Part shown: piece by piece, positions 43,169-52,394 of the stretch
Layout of the letters: each line of letters begins with the position of its first letter
Position numbering within the stretch: position 1 is the first letter of the stretch
Source of the DNA: Pseudoroseomonas cervicalis
Lineage (GTDB): Bacteria > Pseudomonadota > Alphaproteobacteria > Acetobacterales > Acetobacteraceae
Direction of reading: 5' to 3'
DNA length: 64,000 bases
Assembly (NCBI RefSeq): GCF_030818485.1
Contig: NZ_JAUTAJ010000004.1
Location: 2,637,501 to 2,701,500, forward strand
The notes under the pieces: model-generated
What the model was told of the DNA's origin: nothing
The model's input: the letters and a program-made list of their open reading frames with translations, nothing else
Database searches by the model: none
Program-made: the position numbers and the translations under genes

Positions 43169-43600
43169 ATGGAGCCGGCCGCAGACACCCCCCAGGACAC
43201 CGCGCCCGGCATCGCGCCGCCCTGCCTGATCCTCTGCACCACCTGCCGCGCCGGCCGCACTTTGGCCGAGGGCGAGGTGCCGCCGGGCCAGATCCTGTTC
43301 GACAGCCTGGCCGCGGCGCTGGCCGCGCATCCGGCGCCGCCCGTGACGCTGCGCGCGGCCAAATGCCTCTCGGTCTGCGCCCAGGGCTGCGCCGGCGCCA
43401 TGACCCAGGCCGGCAAGTGGAGCTACCTGCTCGGCCGGCTGGACCAGGCGCCGCCGGCCGATCTGCTGGCCTATGCCGAGACCTATGCGGCGCATCCGAC
43501 GGGGGCCGTGCTGCCCTCCCGCCGCCCCGAATCGCTGCGCGGCGCCGTGCTGGGCCGCCTTCCCTCCCTCACCGACGCCCCGCAGGAGAGTGCCGCATGA
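43169..43600 (+). CDS. DUF1636 metal-binding-type protein, cobalamin operon
   Basis: 143 residues. Cysteine-rich with a thioredoxin-like ferredoxin pattern: LILCTTCRAGRTL near the N-terminus and AKCLSVCAQGCAGAM mid-protein. DUF1636 genes commonly accompany cobW and cobN; they may bind a metal or Fe-S cluster and could aid cobalt delivery, but no function is proven. It is the first gene after the riboswitch; its stop overlaps the cobW start. Confidence 0.85.
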   Translation: MEPAADTPQDTAPGIAPPCLILCTTCRAGRTLAEGEVPPGQILFDSLAAALAAHPAPPVTLRAAKCLSVCAQGCAGAMTQAGKWSYLLGRLDQAPPADLLAYAETYAAHPTGAVLPSRRPESLRGAVLGRLPSLTDAPQESAA

Positions 43601-44628
43601 GCGCGCTTGAAAAGGTTCCCGCCACCATCGTCACCGGCTTCCTCGGCGCCGGGAAGACCACCCTGCTGCGCCATGTGATGAGCCGCGCCGGGGGCCGCCG
43701 CATCGCCATCATCGTCAATGAGTTCGGCAGCCTCGGCGTCGATGGCGAGACGCTGAAGGATTGCGGCATCCCCGGCTGCGAGGCGGAGAACATCGTCGAG
43801 CTGGCCAATGGCTGCCTCTGCTGCACCGTGGCCGATGATTTCATCCCGACCATCGAGGCGCTGCTCGGCCGGCCCAACCCGCCCGAGCACATCCTGATCG
43901 AGACCTCGGGCCTCGCGCTCCCCAAGCCGCTGATCAAGGCCTTCAACTGGCCCGCCATCCGCTCCCGCGTTACGGTCGATGGCGTGGTGACGGTGGTGGA
44001 CAGCCCCGCCGCCGCCGAAGGCCGCTTCGCCGACGACCCGGAGGCGGTGGCCGCCCAGCGCGCGGCCGACCCCTCCCTCGACCACGACAACCCGCTGGCC
44101 GAGGTGTTCGAGGACCAGCTGAACGCCGCCGACATCGTCGTGCTGAACAAGGCCGATTTGCTGGATGAGGCCGCGCTCGCGGCGCTGCGCGCCGATCTCG
44201 CCCCGCGCCTGCCGCGCGCGGTGAAGCTGGTGCCGGCGAAGGAGGGCGCGCTGGACCCGGCCATCCTGCTCGGCCTGAACGCCGCCGCCGAGGAGGATCT
44301 CGACGCCCGCCCCTCGCACCACGATGCGGTGGATGGCGCGCATGAACACGACGATTTCGAGAGCTTCGTGCTGGTGCTGCCGGAATACGACTCGGCGGAT
44401 GATCTGATGCGCCGCCTGCCGGAGGTCGCCGCGCGGCACGACATCCTGCGCATCAAGGGCTTCGTGCGGCTGAAGGGCAAGCCGATGCGCCTGGCCGTGC
44501 AGGGCGTCGGCCGCCGCTTCCGCCAGCATTTCGACCGGGCCTGGACGGATGACCGGGACGGGCATCTGGTCGTCATCGGGCAGACCGGGATGGATGTGGA
44601 AGCGATCGCGAAGGAGATTCTCGCCTAA
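43597..44628 (+). CDS. cobW: CobW GTPase (COG0523 metallochaperone)
   Basis: 343 residues. G1 motif FLGAGKTTLLRHV, the metal motif GCLCCTV (CxCC), the switch/guanine motifs LIETSGLALP and VLNKADLL, and a His-rich loop (SHHDAVDGAHEHDDF) followed by the CobW C-terminal domain. CobW is thought to deliver cobalt for the cobaltochelatase, and the next gene encodes its large subunit CobN. The ATG overlaps the preceding stop. It ends 4 nt before repeat copy C. Confidence 0.94.
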   Translation: MSALEKVPATIVTGFLGAGKTTLLRHVMSRAGGRRIAIIVNEFGSLGVDGETLKDCGIPGCEAENIVELANGCLCCTVADDFIPTIEALLGRPNPPEHILIETSGLALPKPLIKAFNWPAIRSRVTVDGVVTVVDSPAAAEGRFADDPEAVAAQRAADPSLDHDNPLAEVFEDQLNAADIVVLNKADLLDEAALAALRADLAPRLPRAVKLVPAKEGALDPAILLGLNAAAEEDLDARPSHHDAVDGAHEHDDFESFVLVLPEYDSADDLMRRLPEVAARHDILRIKGFVRLKGKPMRLAVQGVGRRFRQHFDRAWTDDRDGHLVVIGQTGMDVEAIAKEILA

Positions 44629-44632
44629 GGTC

Positions 44633-44741
44633 TTCTTTTTCTGAAGAAAAAGAAGTTTTCTTTCAGGCTGCCGCCGTCTCCCGGAGAAGCGGGACGCCAA
44701 ACTGAAAAAAGTTTTTTGGTTCTTTTTTCCAAAAAAGAACC
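44633..44741. repeat. Hairpin-core-hairpin repeat, copy C (family 1)
   Basis: 109 bp filling most of the gap between cobW (stop 4 nt upstream) and cobN (start 18 nt downstream). Same orientation as the transcript: left arm first. The segment between left arm and core is shortened to GTTTTCTTTCAGG. The core hairpin loop differs (GAGAAG). Confidence 0.93.
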
Positions 44742-44759
44742 TTCTGAAAGACCTGTCTC

Positions 44760-47700
44760 TTGCACCTCCTCGTCCGCGAAACCCGCAGCCTGGACGATGC
44801 CGAGCAGGCCGAGGATCTCGGCCATGCCCCGGCGGACCTCGTGCTGCTGTCCTTCAGCGACGCGGATCTCGGCGCGGCGGCGATGGGCTGGTCGCGGCTC
44901 GCGGAACCACGGCCCACGCTGCGGCTGGCCAATCTCGGCCGGCTGCGGCACCCGATGTCGGTGGACCTCTATGCCGAGGACACGCTGGCGCGTTCCCGCT
45001 GCGTGGTGATCCGCCTGCTGGGCGGGCTGGAATACTGGCGCTACGGGGCGGAGGAGGTCGCGGCGCTCTGCCGGCGGGAGGGCATCCCGCTGGCGCTCCT
45101 GCCCGGCGACGGGCGCGACGATGCCCGGCTCGCCGAACTCTCCACCGTGCCGCCCGCCATGCATGCCCGCATGGACGCGCTGCTGGCCGAGGGCGGGCCG
45201 GACAATCTGGCCGCCGCCCTGCGCCTGGCCGCGCACTGGGCCGGGCTCGGCGCCGATGACGGCACTCCGCCCATCCCCCTGCTGCTCTGCGGCGAGCACG
45301 GGCTGGGCGCGGAGGAGGCCGACCCGCAGGCGGTGATCGTCTTCTACCGCTCCCACCTGCTCTCCGGCGACATCGCGCCGATGCTGGAGCTGGCCACGGC
45401 GCTGCGGGCACGCGGGCTGCGGGTGCGCGGGCTCCATGTCGCCAGCCTGAAGGAGCCGGGCTCCGCCGCGCTGGTGCGGGAGCGGCTCTCGGCCTGGCGC
45501 CCGGCGGTGGTGCTGAACGCCACCGCCTTCGCCGCGCGGCAGGAGGGGGAGTCGCCGCTGGAGGCCGCCGGCGCCCCCATTCTGCAGGTGATGCTCTCCG
45601 GCGCGGCGCGGGAGGCCTGGGCGGCCTCGCCGCGCGGGCTGTCGCAGAGCGACCTCGCCATGCAGGTGGCGCTGCCGGAGCTGGATGGGCGGCTGCTGAC
45701 CGCCGCCATCGGCTTCAAGGCCCCGGCCGAGCCCCTGCCGGGGCTGGAGCAATCCCGCACCCTGCTGGCGCCCGATGCCAGCGGCATCGCGCTCGCCGCC
45801 GACCGGGCGCTGGGCTGGGCGCGGCTCGCCGCCACCCCGCGCGCCGGGCGGCGGGTGGCGGTGCTGCTCTCCGACTATCCGGCGATGGGCGGGCAGGAAG
45901 GCCATGCGGTGGGGCTGGACAGCTTTGAAAGCCTCGCCGCCCTGCTCGGCGATCTGGCTTCCGCCGGCTACGACACCGGCGGCGCGACCGTCACGGCCGA
46001 AACCCTGGCCCAGGCCCTGACACGCGGCGCCCCCACCCCGCTGCTGTCCCTGGAAGACTACCGGGCGGCCTTCGCCACCCTGCCCGAGGCGCTGCGCCAA
46101 TCGGTCACCACCGCCTGGGGCGACCCGGAAGACGACCCCACCTGCCAGGACGGCGCCTTCCACGCCCGCCATCTGGAACTGGGAAAAATCCTGATGGCGG
46201 TGCAGCCGGATCGCGGCGGGGCGCTGGACCGCTCGGCCGCCTATCACGACCCGGACACGCCGCCGCGCCATGGCTACATCGCCTTCTACCTGGCGCTGCG
46301 GCGCGGGGCGGATGCGCTGCTGCATCTCGGCACGCATGGCACGCTGGAATGGCTGCCGGGCAAGGCGGTGGCGCTGTCGGAGGCCTGCGCGCCCCGCGCC
46401 CTGCTGGGCGGGCTGCCGGTGGCCTACCCCTTCATCGTCAACAACCCGGGCGAGGCCGCGGTCGCCAAGCGCCGCCTGGGGGCCGTCACCATCGGCCATC
46501 TGACGCCGCCGCTGAAATCCGCCGGCCATCACGGCGCCGCGGCCGAGTTGGAAAAGCTGATCGACGAATACGCCGCCGCCGACGGGCTGGACCGCCGCCG
46601 CACCGCCCTGCTGCGCCGCGCCATCCTGGACCGCGCCGGGGAGGCCGGGCTGCTCGAGGAAGGCCATATCCCGCGCGACATCCCGGAGGAGGAGGCGCTC
46701 TCCCGCCTCGATGCCTGGCTGTGCGACGTGAAGGAGCTGCAGATCCGCGACGGGCTGCACATCTTCGGCCGCCCGCCGGCGCCGGAGCGCCGCGCTTTGC
46801 TGCTGGAGAATCTGGCCCGCGCCACGCCCGGCTTCGACCCGGCGCGGCTGGATGCCTGCGCGGCGGCCGAGCGGGATGCGCTGCTGGCGGCGCTGGACGG
46901 GCGCTTTGTCCCCCCCGGCCCCGCCGGCGCGCCGACGCGTGGCCGCGCCGATGTGCTGCCCACCGGGCGGAACCTGTACAGCATCGACCCGCGCGGCGTG
47001 CCCACGCGCTCCGCCCTGGCCCTGGCCGAGAAGGCCGCCGACGACCTGCTGCGCCGCCACCGGCAGGAGCAGGGCGACTGGCCGCGCCATCTGATGCTCG
47101 ACCTCTGGGGCAGCGCCACGCTGCGCACGGGGGGGGAGGATCTGGCGCTTGCTTTACTGTTGATGGGCGCGCGGCCGGTGTGGGACGCGGCCTCGGCCCG
47201 CGTCACGGGGGTCGAGATCATCCCGCTGGCGCTGCTGGACCGGCCGCGCGTCGATGTCACGCTGCGCATCTCCGGCCTGTTCCGCGACGCCTTCCCGGCG
47301 CAGATCGCGCTGTTCGACGAGGCGGTGCGCGCCATCGCCGCGCGGGACGAGGCGCCGGAATGGAACGCGCTGGCCGCCAGCGCGGCGGGGCTGGAGGGCG
47401 CCGCGCTGCGCCAGGCCACCGCCCGCATCTTCGGCGCCGCCCCCGGCGCCTATGGCACGGGGCTGGAGGAGATCCTGACCAAGGGCGCCTGGGCGCGGAG
47501 GGAGGATCTCGGCCATGCCTGGATCGCCGGCTCGGCCGCCGCCTATGGCCAGGGGCTGGAGGGCGTCGCGGCGCCCGAGGCGCTGCGCGACCGGCTGGCC
47601 CTGGCCGAGGCCTTCCTGCACAGCCAGGACCATGACGGCACCGACCTGCTGGACAGCCCCGAGGTCGCCGCCCATGCCGGCGGTTTCGCCGCCGCCGCCG

Positions 47701-48083
47701 CGCTGCTCGGCGCCAGCCCCGCCCTCTATCACGCCGACACCAGCCGCCCCGGCGAGCCGCGCCTGCGCAGCGTGGCGGAGGAGGTGGCGCGCGTGTTGCG
47801 CGGCCGCGCCGCCAACCCGGCCTGGATCGCCGGCATGATGCGCCATGGCCGCCGCGGCGCCGCCGAGATCGCCCGCGCGGTGGAGGCGCTGCACGGCTTC
47901 GCCGCCACCCTGCCCACCCGCTTCGACCGGCAGTTCGATTTGCTGCACGCGGCGACGCTGGGCGACGAGGCGGTCCTGTCCTTCCTGGCCGAGCACAATC
48001 CGGAGGCGCTGGCGGCGCTGCGGGCGCGCTTCGCCGAGGCCCGCGAGAGGGGGCTGTGGCATGCGCGGCGGAATGATGTTTAG
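44760..48083 (+). CDS. cobN: Cobaltochelatase subunit CobN
   Basis: Large subunit of the aerobic, ATP-dependent chelatase that inserts cobalt into hydrogenobyrinic acid a,c-diamide. 1107 residues, somewhat shorter than the 1275-residue Pseudomonas denitrificans protein. Family segments: LGHAPADLVLLSFSDADL, LRHPMSVDLY, LRRGADALLHLGTHGTLEWLPGKAVALSEAC, FIVNNPGEAAVAKRR, TGRNLYSIDPRGVPT. The start is a TTG with no clear ribosome site, directly after repeat copy C. The two smaller chelatase subunits are not in the window. Confidence 0.93.
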   Translation: MHLLVRETRSLDDAEQAEDLGHAPADLVLLSFSDADLGAAAMGWSRLAEPRPTLRLANLGRLRHPMSVDLYAEDTLARSRCVVIRLLGGLEYWRYGAEEVAALCRREGIPLALLPGDGRDDARLAELSTVPPAMHARMDALLAEGGPDNLAAALRLAAHWAGLGADDGTPPIPLLLCGEHGLGAEEADPQAVIVFYRSHLLSGDIAPMLELATALRARGLRVRGLHVASLKEPGSAALVRERLSAWRPAVVLNATAFAARQEGESPLEAAGAPILQVMLSGAAREAWAASPRGLSQSDLAMQVALPELDGRLLTAAIGFKAPAEPLPGLEQSRTLLAPDASGIALAADRALGWARLAATPRAGRRVAVLLSDYPAMGGQEGHAVGLDSFESLAALLGDLASAGYDTGGATVTAETLAQALTRGAPTPLLSLEDYRAAFATLPEALRQSVTTAWGDPEDDPTCQDGAFHARHLELGKILMAVQPDRGGALDRSAAYHDPDTPPRHGYIAFYLALRRGADALLHLGTHGTLEWLPGKAVALSEACAPRALLGGLPVAYPFIVNNPGEAAVAKRRLGAVTIGHLTPPLKSAGHHGAAAELEKLIDEYAAADGLDRRRTALLRRAILDRAGEAGLLEEGHIPRDIPEEEALSRLDAWLCDVKELQIRDGLHIFGRPPAPERRALLLENLARATPGFDPARLDACAAAERDALLAALDGRFVPPGPAGAPTRGRADVLPTGRNLYSIDPRGVPTRSALALAEKAADDLLRRHRQEQGDWPRHLMLDLWGSATLRTGGEDLALALLLMGARPVWDAASARVTGVEIIPLALLDRPRVDVTLRISGLFRDAFPAQIALFDEAVRAIAARDEAPEWNALAASAAGLEGAALRQATARIFGAAPGAYGTGLEEILTKGAWARREDLGHAWIAGSAAAYGQGLEGVAAPEALRDRLALAEAFLHSQDHDGTDLLDSPEVAAHAGGFAAAAALLGASPALYHADTSRPGEPRLRSVAEEVARVLRGRAANPAWIAGMMRHGRRGAAEIARAVEALHGFAATLPTRFDRQFDLLHAATLGDEAVLSFLAEHNPEALAALRARFAEARERGLWHARRNDV

Positions 48084-48092
48084 TTTTCTCTC

Positions 48093-48204
48093 GTTCTTTT
48101 TTGAAAAAAAGAACCAAAAAACTTCTGTCAGTTTGGCGTCCCGCTGTGACGGGAGACGGCGGCAGCCTGAAAAAAGTCTTTTGCTTCTTTTCTTCAGAAA
48201 AGAA
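48093..48204. repeat. Hairpin-core-hairpin repeat, copy D (family 1), inverted
   Basis: 112 bp, 9 nt after the cobN stop and 26 nt before cobG. Inverted relative to copy C: the GTTCTTTTTT / AAAAAAGAAC arm comes first. The other arm has lost one T and one A on the two sides, keeping the pairing (TTCTTTTC / GAAAAGAA). Confidence 0.92.
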
Positions 48205-48230
48205 GATCTTCCTGAAAAGGCTCCCTTCTC

Positions 48231-49415
48231 ATGTCATCCGTGAAGGGCTGGTGCCCCACCCTCCACGCCCCGATGGACACGGGCGATGGCGTGCTGCTGC
48301 GGGTGAAGCCCTTTGGCGGGCGGCTGAGCGTGGCGCAGGCGCGCGCCCTGGCGGCCATCGCCCCCGGCGCCATCGAGCTGACCAACCGTGCCAACCTGCA
48401 ATTGCGCGGCGCCAGCGCGGAGGGCGCCCCGGCGCTGGCCCAGGCGCTGGTCGCCGCCGGGCTGGCCGATGCCGATCCGGGGCGGGAGGCGCGGCGCAAC
48501 CTCATCGCCTCGCCGCTGCTGGGGGATGACCCGACGATCCCGGCTGCGGCGTTGGGCTGGCGGGATGCGCTGACCGGGGTGCTGGAGGAGGCGGGCACCC
48601 TGCCGGGCAAGTTCGGCCTGGTGCTGGAGGCCGGCGGCGTGCTGCCGCTGGCGGGGGTGGAGGGCGACATCACCCTGCGCCTGGCCGGCGATGGCACCGC
48701 CTGGCTGCGGCTGCAGGAGGCCCCCTGGCAGGCGCGCGGCGCCACGCCGGGGCAGGTCGCGGCGCTGGTGGAGGCGTTCCGCGCCAGCGGTGCCAGGCGC
48801 ATGCGCGGCGCGGTGGCGCAGCTCGGCGCCGCCGCGCTGTTCGCCGCCGCCGGGCTGGTGCCGGAGGCTGCGCCCGCGGCTGCCGCATCCGCGCCGGAGG
48901 TGCTGGGCTTCCACCCCTATCCGGGCGGGGCGCGCGGCGCCTTCGGGCTGATGCCGGAATTCGGCGTGCTGGACGGGGCCGGGCTGCTCGCCCTGGCCGA
49001 TCTGGCCGAGCGCTTCGGCGATGGCATGCTGCGCCTGACGCCCTGGCGCGCCGTGCTGCTCGGCGGTGTGACGCAGCCGGCGGCGCTGGCGGCGGCGGCC
49101 CTGGGCTGGGTCACCGACCCGGCCGATCCGCGCCGGCGCATCGTGGCCTGCCCCGGCTCGGAGGGCTGCGCCAGCGGCCTGGCCCCGGTGCGGCAGGATG
49201 CGCGGGCGCTGCTGGCGCAGGGCGCGGTGCCGGGGCGGGGCTTGCTGCATCTCTCGGGCTGCGCCAAAGGCTGCGCGCACCCCGCGCCGGCGGCGGCGGT
49301 GCTGGTGGCGGCGCCGGGGGGCTATGCCCTGCTGCGCCAGGCCCGCGCCGGCGACACGCCGCTGCGCAGCGGACTCACCCTCGCCGAGGCGGCGGCCGAA
49401 CTGGAAAAAGAATGA
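48231..49415 (+). CDS. cobG: Precorrin-3B synthase
   Basis: Oxygen-dependent conversion of precorrin-3A to precorrin-3B, a marker of the aerobic pathway. 394 residues, built like nitrite/sulphite reductases. The Fe-S/sirohaem-type cysteine set is in VACPGSEGCASG and LSGCAKGCAHP near the C-terminus. The N-terminal KGWCPTLHAPMDTGDGVLLRV is typical. Its presence means the C-ring contraction needs O2. The stop overlaps the cobH start. Confidence 0.93.
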   Translation: MSSVKGWCPTLHAPMDTGDGVLLRVKPFGGRLSVAQARALAAIAPGAIELTNRANLQLRGASAEGAPALAQALVAAGLADADPGREARRNLIASPLLGDDPTIPAAALGWRDALTGVLEEAGTLPGKFGLVLEAGGVLPLAGVEGDITLRLAGDGTAWLRLQEAPWQARGATPGQVAALVEAFRASGARRMRGAVAQLGAAALFAAAGLVPEAAPAAAASAPEVLGFHPYPGGARGAFGLMPEFGVLDGAGLLALADLAERFGDGMLRLTPWRAVLLGGVTQPAALAAAALGWVTDPADPRRRIVACPGSEGCASGLAPVRQDARALLAQGAVPGRGLLHLSGCAKGCAHPAPAAAVLVAAPGGYALLRQARAGDTPLRSGLTLAEAAAELEKE

Positions 49416-50041
49416 GCGGCTACGACTACATCCGCGACGGCGCGGCGATCTATGAGAAATCCTTCGCCACCATCCGGGCGGAGGCCGATCTCACCGTCTT
49501 CTCCCCGGCCGAGGCGCGGGTGGCAGTGCGCGTCATCCATGCCTGCGGGCTGGTCGAGGTGGCGCGCCATATCCGCTTCGCCCCCGGCTTCACCCAGGCT
49601 GCGGAAAGCGCGCTGCGCGCCGGCGCGCCGGTGCTGTGCGACGCCAAGATGGTGGCGCAGGGCATCACCCGCCCGCGCCTGCCGGCGGCGAACGAGATCC
49701 TCTGCCTGCTGGACGATCCGCGCGTGCCCGATCATGCGCGCGCCATCGGCAACACCCGCTCCGCCGCCGCGCTGGATTTCTGGGGCGAAAGGCTGCGCGG
49801 CGCCGTCGTCGCCATCGGCAATGCGCCGACGGCGCTGTTCCACCTGCTGGAGCTGATCGATGCCGGCGCGCCGCCTCCCGCCGCCATCATCGGCCTGCCG
49901 GTGGGCTTCGTCGGCGCCGCCGAATCCAAGGCGGCGCTGGCGGCGTGGAACCGCGTGCCCTGGATGATCGTGGAAGGAAGGCAGGGCGGCAGCGCCATGG
50001 CGGTGGCCGCCGTCAACGCGCTGGCGATGGAGCGCGAATGA
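49412..50041 (+). CDS. cobH: Precorrin-8X methylmutase
   Basis: Moves the C11 methyl group to C12, giving hydrogenobyrinic acid. 209 residues. YDYIRDGAAIYEKSFATIRAEADL is the family start, and the catalytic histidine is in RVIHACGLVEVA (near residue 43). GNTRSAAA and PVGFVGAAESKAAL follow. It overlaps cobG and cobI by 4 bp each. Confidence 0.95.
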   Translation: MSGYDYIRDGAAIYEKSFATIRAEADLTVFSPAEARVAVRVIHACGLVEVARHIRFAPGFTQAAESALRAGAPVLCDAKMVAQGITRPRLPAANEILCLLDDPRVPDHARAIGNTRSAAALDFWGERLRGAVVAIGNAPTALFHLLELIDAGAPPPAAIIGLPVGFVGAAESKAALAAWNRVPWMIVEGRQGGSAMAVAAVNALAMERE

Positions 50042-50763
50042 GCGGCGTGCTGCACATCGTGGGCGTGGGCCCCGGCGATCCGGAGCTGGTGACGCTGCGC
50101 GCCGCGCGCATCCTGGGCCGCGCGCCGTCCTATGCCTTCTTCGCCAAGCGCGGGCGGGCGGGCCATGCCGTCACCATCGCCACGCCGCATCTGAACCCGG
50201 CGGCCGAGGCGCTGCGCTTCGAATACCCCTACACCACCGAGCTCTCCGTCGAGGATGCGCGCTATGCCGGCGGCATGGGCGAATTCTACGACGAATGCGC
50301 CGAACGCCTGGCCGGGCGCCTCTCGGCCGGCGAGGAGGTGGCGCTGCTCTGCGAGGGGGATCCCTTCCTCTACGGCTCGGCCATGTATCTGTTCGACCGG
50401 CTGCGCGGGCGCTTCGCGGTGGAGGTGACGCCCGGCATCACCGCCATGTCGGGCTGCTGGTCGCGCGCCGCCGCGCCGATGGTGCATGGCGATGATGTTC
50501 TCTCGGTGCTGCCCGCCACCATGCCGGAGGCCGAGCTGGCCGAGGCGCTGCAGCGCTGCGACGCCGCCGTGGTGATGAAGCTCGGCCGCAACCTGCCCAA
50601 GCTGCGCGCGGTGCTGGAACACACCGGCCTGCTGCCGCGCGCCATCTATGCCGAGCGCGGCACCATGCCAGGCGAGGTGGTGATGAAGCTTGCCGAGCGG
50701 GATGACAGCCCGGCGCCGTATTTCGCGCTGGTGCTGATTCCGGGGCGGCAGGGTGTGAGATGA
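50038..50763 (+). CDS. cobI: Precorrin-2 C20-methyltransferase
   Basis: SAM-dependent methylation of precorrin-2 at C20 to precorrin-3A. 241 residues, tetrapyrrole methylase fold. GVGPGDPELVTLRAARIL is the N-terminal SAM loop, then ALLCEGDPFLYGSAMYLFDRL and VTPGITAMSGC. The ATG overlaps the cobH stop. Repeat copy E follows 13 nt after its stop. Confidence 0.95.
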   Translation: MSGVLHIVGVGPGDPELVTLRAARILGRAPSYAFFAKRGRAGHAVTIATPHLNPAAEALRFEYPYTTELSVEDARYAGGMGEFYDECAERLAGRLSAGEEVALLCEGDPFLYGSAMYLFDRLRGRFAVEVTPGITAMSGCWSRAAAPMVHGDDVLSVLPATMPEAELAEALQRCDAAVVMKLGRNLPKLRAVLEHTGLLPRAIYAERGTMPGEVVMKLAERDDSPAPYFALVLIPGRQGVR

Positions 50764-50776
50764 CAGAAGAGAACAT

Positions 50777-50891
50777 GTTCTTTTTTGAAAAAAAGAACCA
50801 AAAAACTTTTGTCAGTTTGGCGTCCCGCCTGGACGAGAGATGGCGGCAGCCTGAAAAAAGTCTTTTTGCTTCTTTTTCTTCAGAAAAAGAA
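50777..50891. repeat. Hairpin-core-hairpin repeat, copy E (family 1), inverted
   Basis: 115 bp between cobI and cobJ, inverted like copy D. It is the most diverged of the six in the core (GATGGCGGC instead of GACGGCGGC and a changed loop), but both AT-rich arms are intact. It ends 8 nt before the cobJ ATG, so its arm (AGAAG) may serve as the weak ribosome site of cobJ. Confidence 0.92.
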
Positions 50892-50899
50892 GTTCTTCC

Positions 50900-51658
50900 A
50901 TGAACTGGCTGAAGATCATTGGCTTAGGCCCCGGCGCCGAAGACCTCCGCACCCCCGAAGCGACGGCGGCGCTCGCCGAGGCCACCGACATCATCGGCTA
51001 CGCCCCCTATGTCGCGCGGGTGCCGGCGCATCCCGGCCAGCGCCGCCACGCCACCGACAATCGGCAGGAGCTGGAGCGCGCGGCGCATGCGCTGGCGCTG
51101 GCGGCGTCCGGCGCGCGGGTGGCGGTGGTGTCCTCCGGTGATGCGGGCGTCTTCGCCATGGCCAGCGCGGTGTTCGAGGCGCTGGAACAGGGCCCGCCCG
51201 AATGGCGCGCGCTGGACATCGCCGTGCTGCCGGGGCTGTCGGCCATGTTCGCCGCCGCGGCGCGGCTGGGCGCGCCGCTCGGGCATGATTTCTGCGCCAT
51301 CTCGCTCTCCGACAATCTCAAGCCGTGGGAGCTGGTGGAAAAGCGCCTGAATGCGGCGGCGGGGGCGGGCTTTGTCATCGCCCTCTACAACCCGATCTCC
51401 AAGGCCCGCCCCTGGCAGCTCGGCCGGGCGTTTGATCTGCTGCGGGCGATCCTGCCGGGCAGCGTGCCGGTGGCCATCGCCACCGCCATCAGCCGGCCGG
51501 AGGAGCGGCTGGCGCTGACCACGCTGGCGGAGGTGGTGCCGGAGGCCGCCGACATGCGCAGCCTGGTGCTGATCGGCACGGCGGAAAGCCGGCTGGTGGC
51601 GCGGGGCGAGGGGAAGCGTCCCTGGCTCTACGCGCCGCGCTCGGCGCGCCGGGCATGA
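50900..51658 (+). CDS. cobJ: Precorrin-3B C17-methyltransferase
   Basis: Methylates C17 and drives ring contraction to precorrin-4. 252 residues. IIGLGPGAEDLRTPEATAAL, IGYAPYVARV, VVSSGDAGVFAMA, LPGLSAMFAAAARLGAPLGHDFCAISLSDNLKPW and ALYNPISKARPWQLG are diagnostic. No good ribosome site is seen except bases contributed by repeat E. The 3' end overlaps the convergent cobK by 31 bp. Confidence 0.95.
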   Translation: MNWLKIIGLGPGAEDLRTPEATAALAEATDIIGYAPYVARVPAHPGQRRHATDNRQELERAAHALALAASGARVAVVSSGDAGVFAMASAVFEALEQGPPEWRALDIAVLPGLSAMFAAAARLGAPLGHDFCAISLSDNLKPWELVEKRLNAAAGAGFVIALYNPISKARPWQLGRAFDLLRAILPGSVPVAIATAISRPEERLALTTLAEVVPEAADMRSLVLIGTAESRLVARGEGKRPWLYAPRSARRA

Positions 51659-52383
51659 AGCCAGGCGAGCGCATCCGCCGCATCCTCCACCACGGGCAGG
51701 CCGGGCGGCAGCGGCGGGCGGGCCAGCAGATGCACGGGCACGCCCAGCTCCCGCGCCGCCACCAGCTTGGCCGCCGTCGCGGCACCGCCGGAATTCTTGC
51801 TGGCGATGCGCTCGATGCCATGGCGGCGCAGCAAAGCGCGCTCCTCCTCCAGGGCGAAGGGGCCGGTGGCGGTCAGCACCTCGGCGCGCGGCGGCAGCAG
51901 GGCCGGGTCGGGCGGGTCGACGCTGCGGATGACGTAATGGTGCCAGGGCGCGGCGCGGAAGGCGGCCAGCTCCTTCTGGCCGATGGTCAGCAGCACGCGG
52001 CGCGGGGTGTCGCCCAGCGCGGCGGCCAGGGACGGCATGTCGGGGTGTTCCGTCCAATCGTCGCCCGCGCCGGGCATCCAGGCGGGGCGGTGCAGGCGCA
52101 GCAGCGGCGCGCCGGTGGCCCCGGCCGCCTGGGCGGCATTGGCGGTGATGCGCGCGGCGAAGGGGTGGGTGGCGTCCAGCAGCGCCTGGATGCGCTCGGC
52201 GCGCAGGTAGTCGGCCAGGCCCCCGGCGCCGCCGAAGCCGCCCAGCCGCGTCGGCAGGGGCAGCGGGCGCGGCGCGCGGGTGATTCCTGCCAAGGAAACC
52301 GTCACCTGGTATCGGTTATCCTCGGCCAAGGCACGGGCCAGGCCCGTGGCCTCGCCGGTTCCCCCCAGCAGCAGAACGCGCAT
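51628..52383 (-). CDS. cobK: Precorrin-6A reductase
   Basis: NADPH-dependent reduction of precorrin-6A to 6B. 251 residues. MRVLLLGGTGEATGLARAL is the family N-terminus, with DATHPFAARITANAA, LTIGQKELAAF and the SKNSGGAATAAKLVAARELGVPVHLLARP region. It is on the opposite strand to its neighbours: its start is 11 bp from the cobL start and its tail overlaps the cobJ end. Confidence 0.94.
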   Translation of the reverse strand: MRVLLLGGTGEATGLARALAEDNRYQVTVSLAGITRAPRPLPLPTRLGGFGGAGGLADYLRAERIQALLDATHPFAARITANAAQAAGATGAPLLRLHRPAWMPGAGDDWTEHPDMPSLAAALGDTPRRVLLTIGQKELAAFRAAPWHHYVIRSVDPPDPALLPPRAEVLTATGPFALEEERALLRRHGIERIASKNSGGAATAAKLVAARELGVPVHLLARPPLPPGLPVVEDAADALAWLHARRAERGA

Positions 52384-52394
52384 AGTCCCTCGAG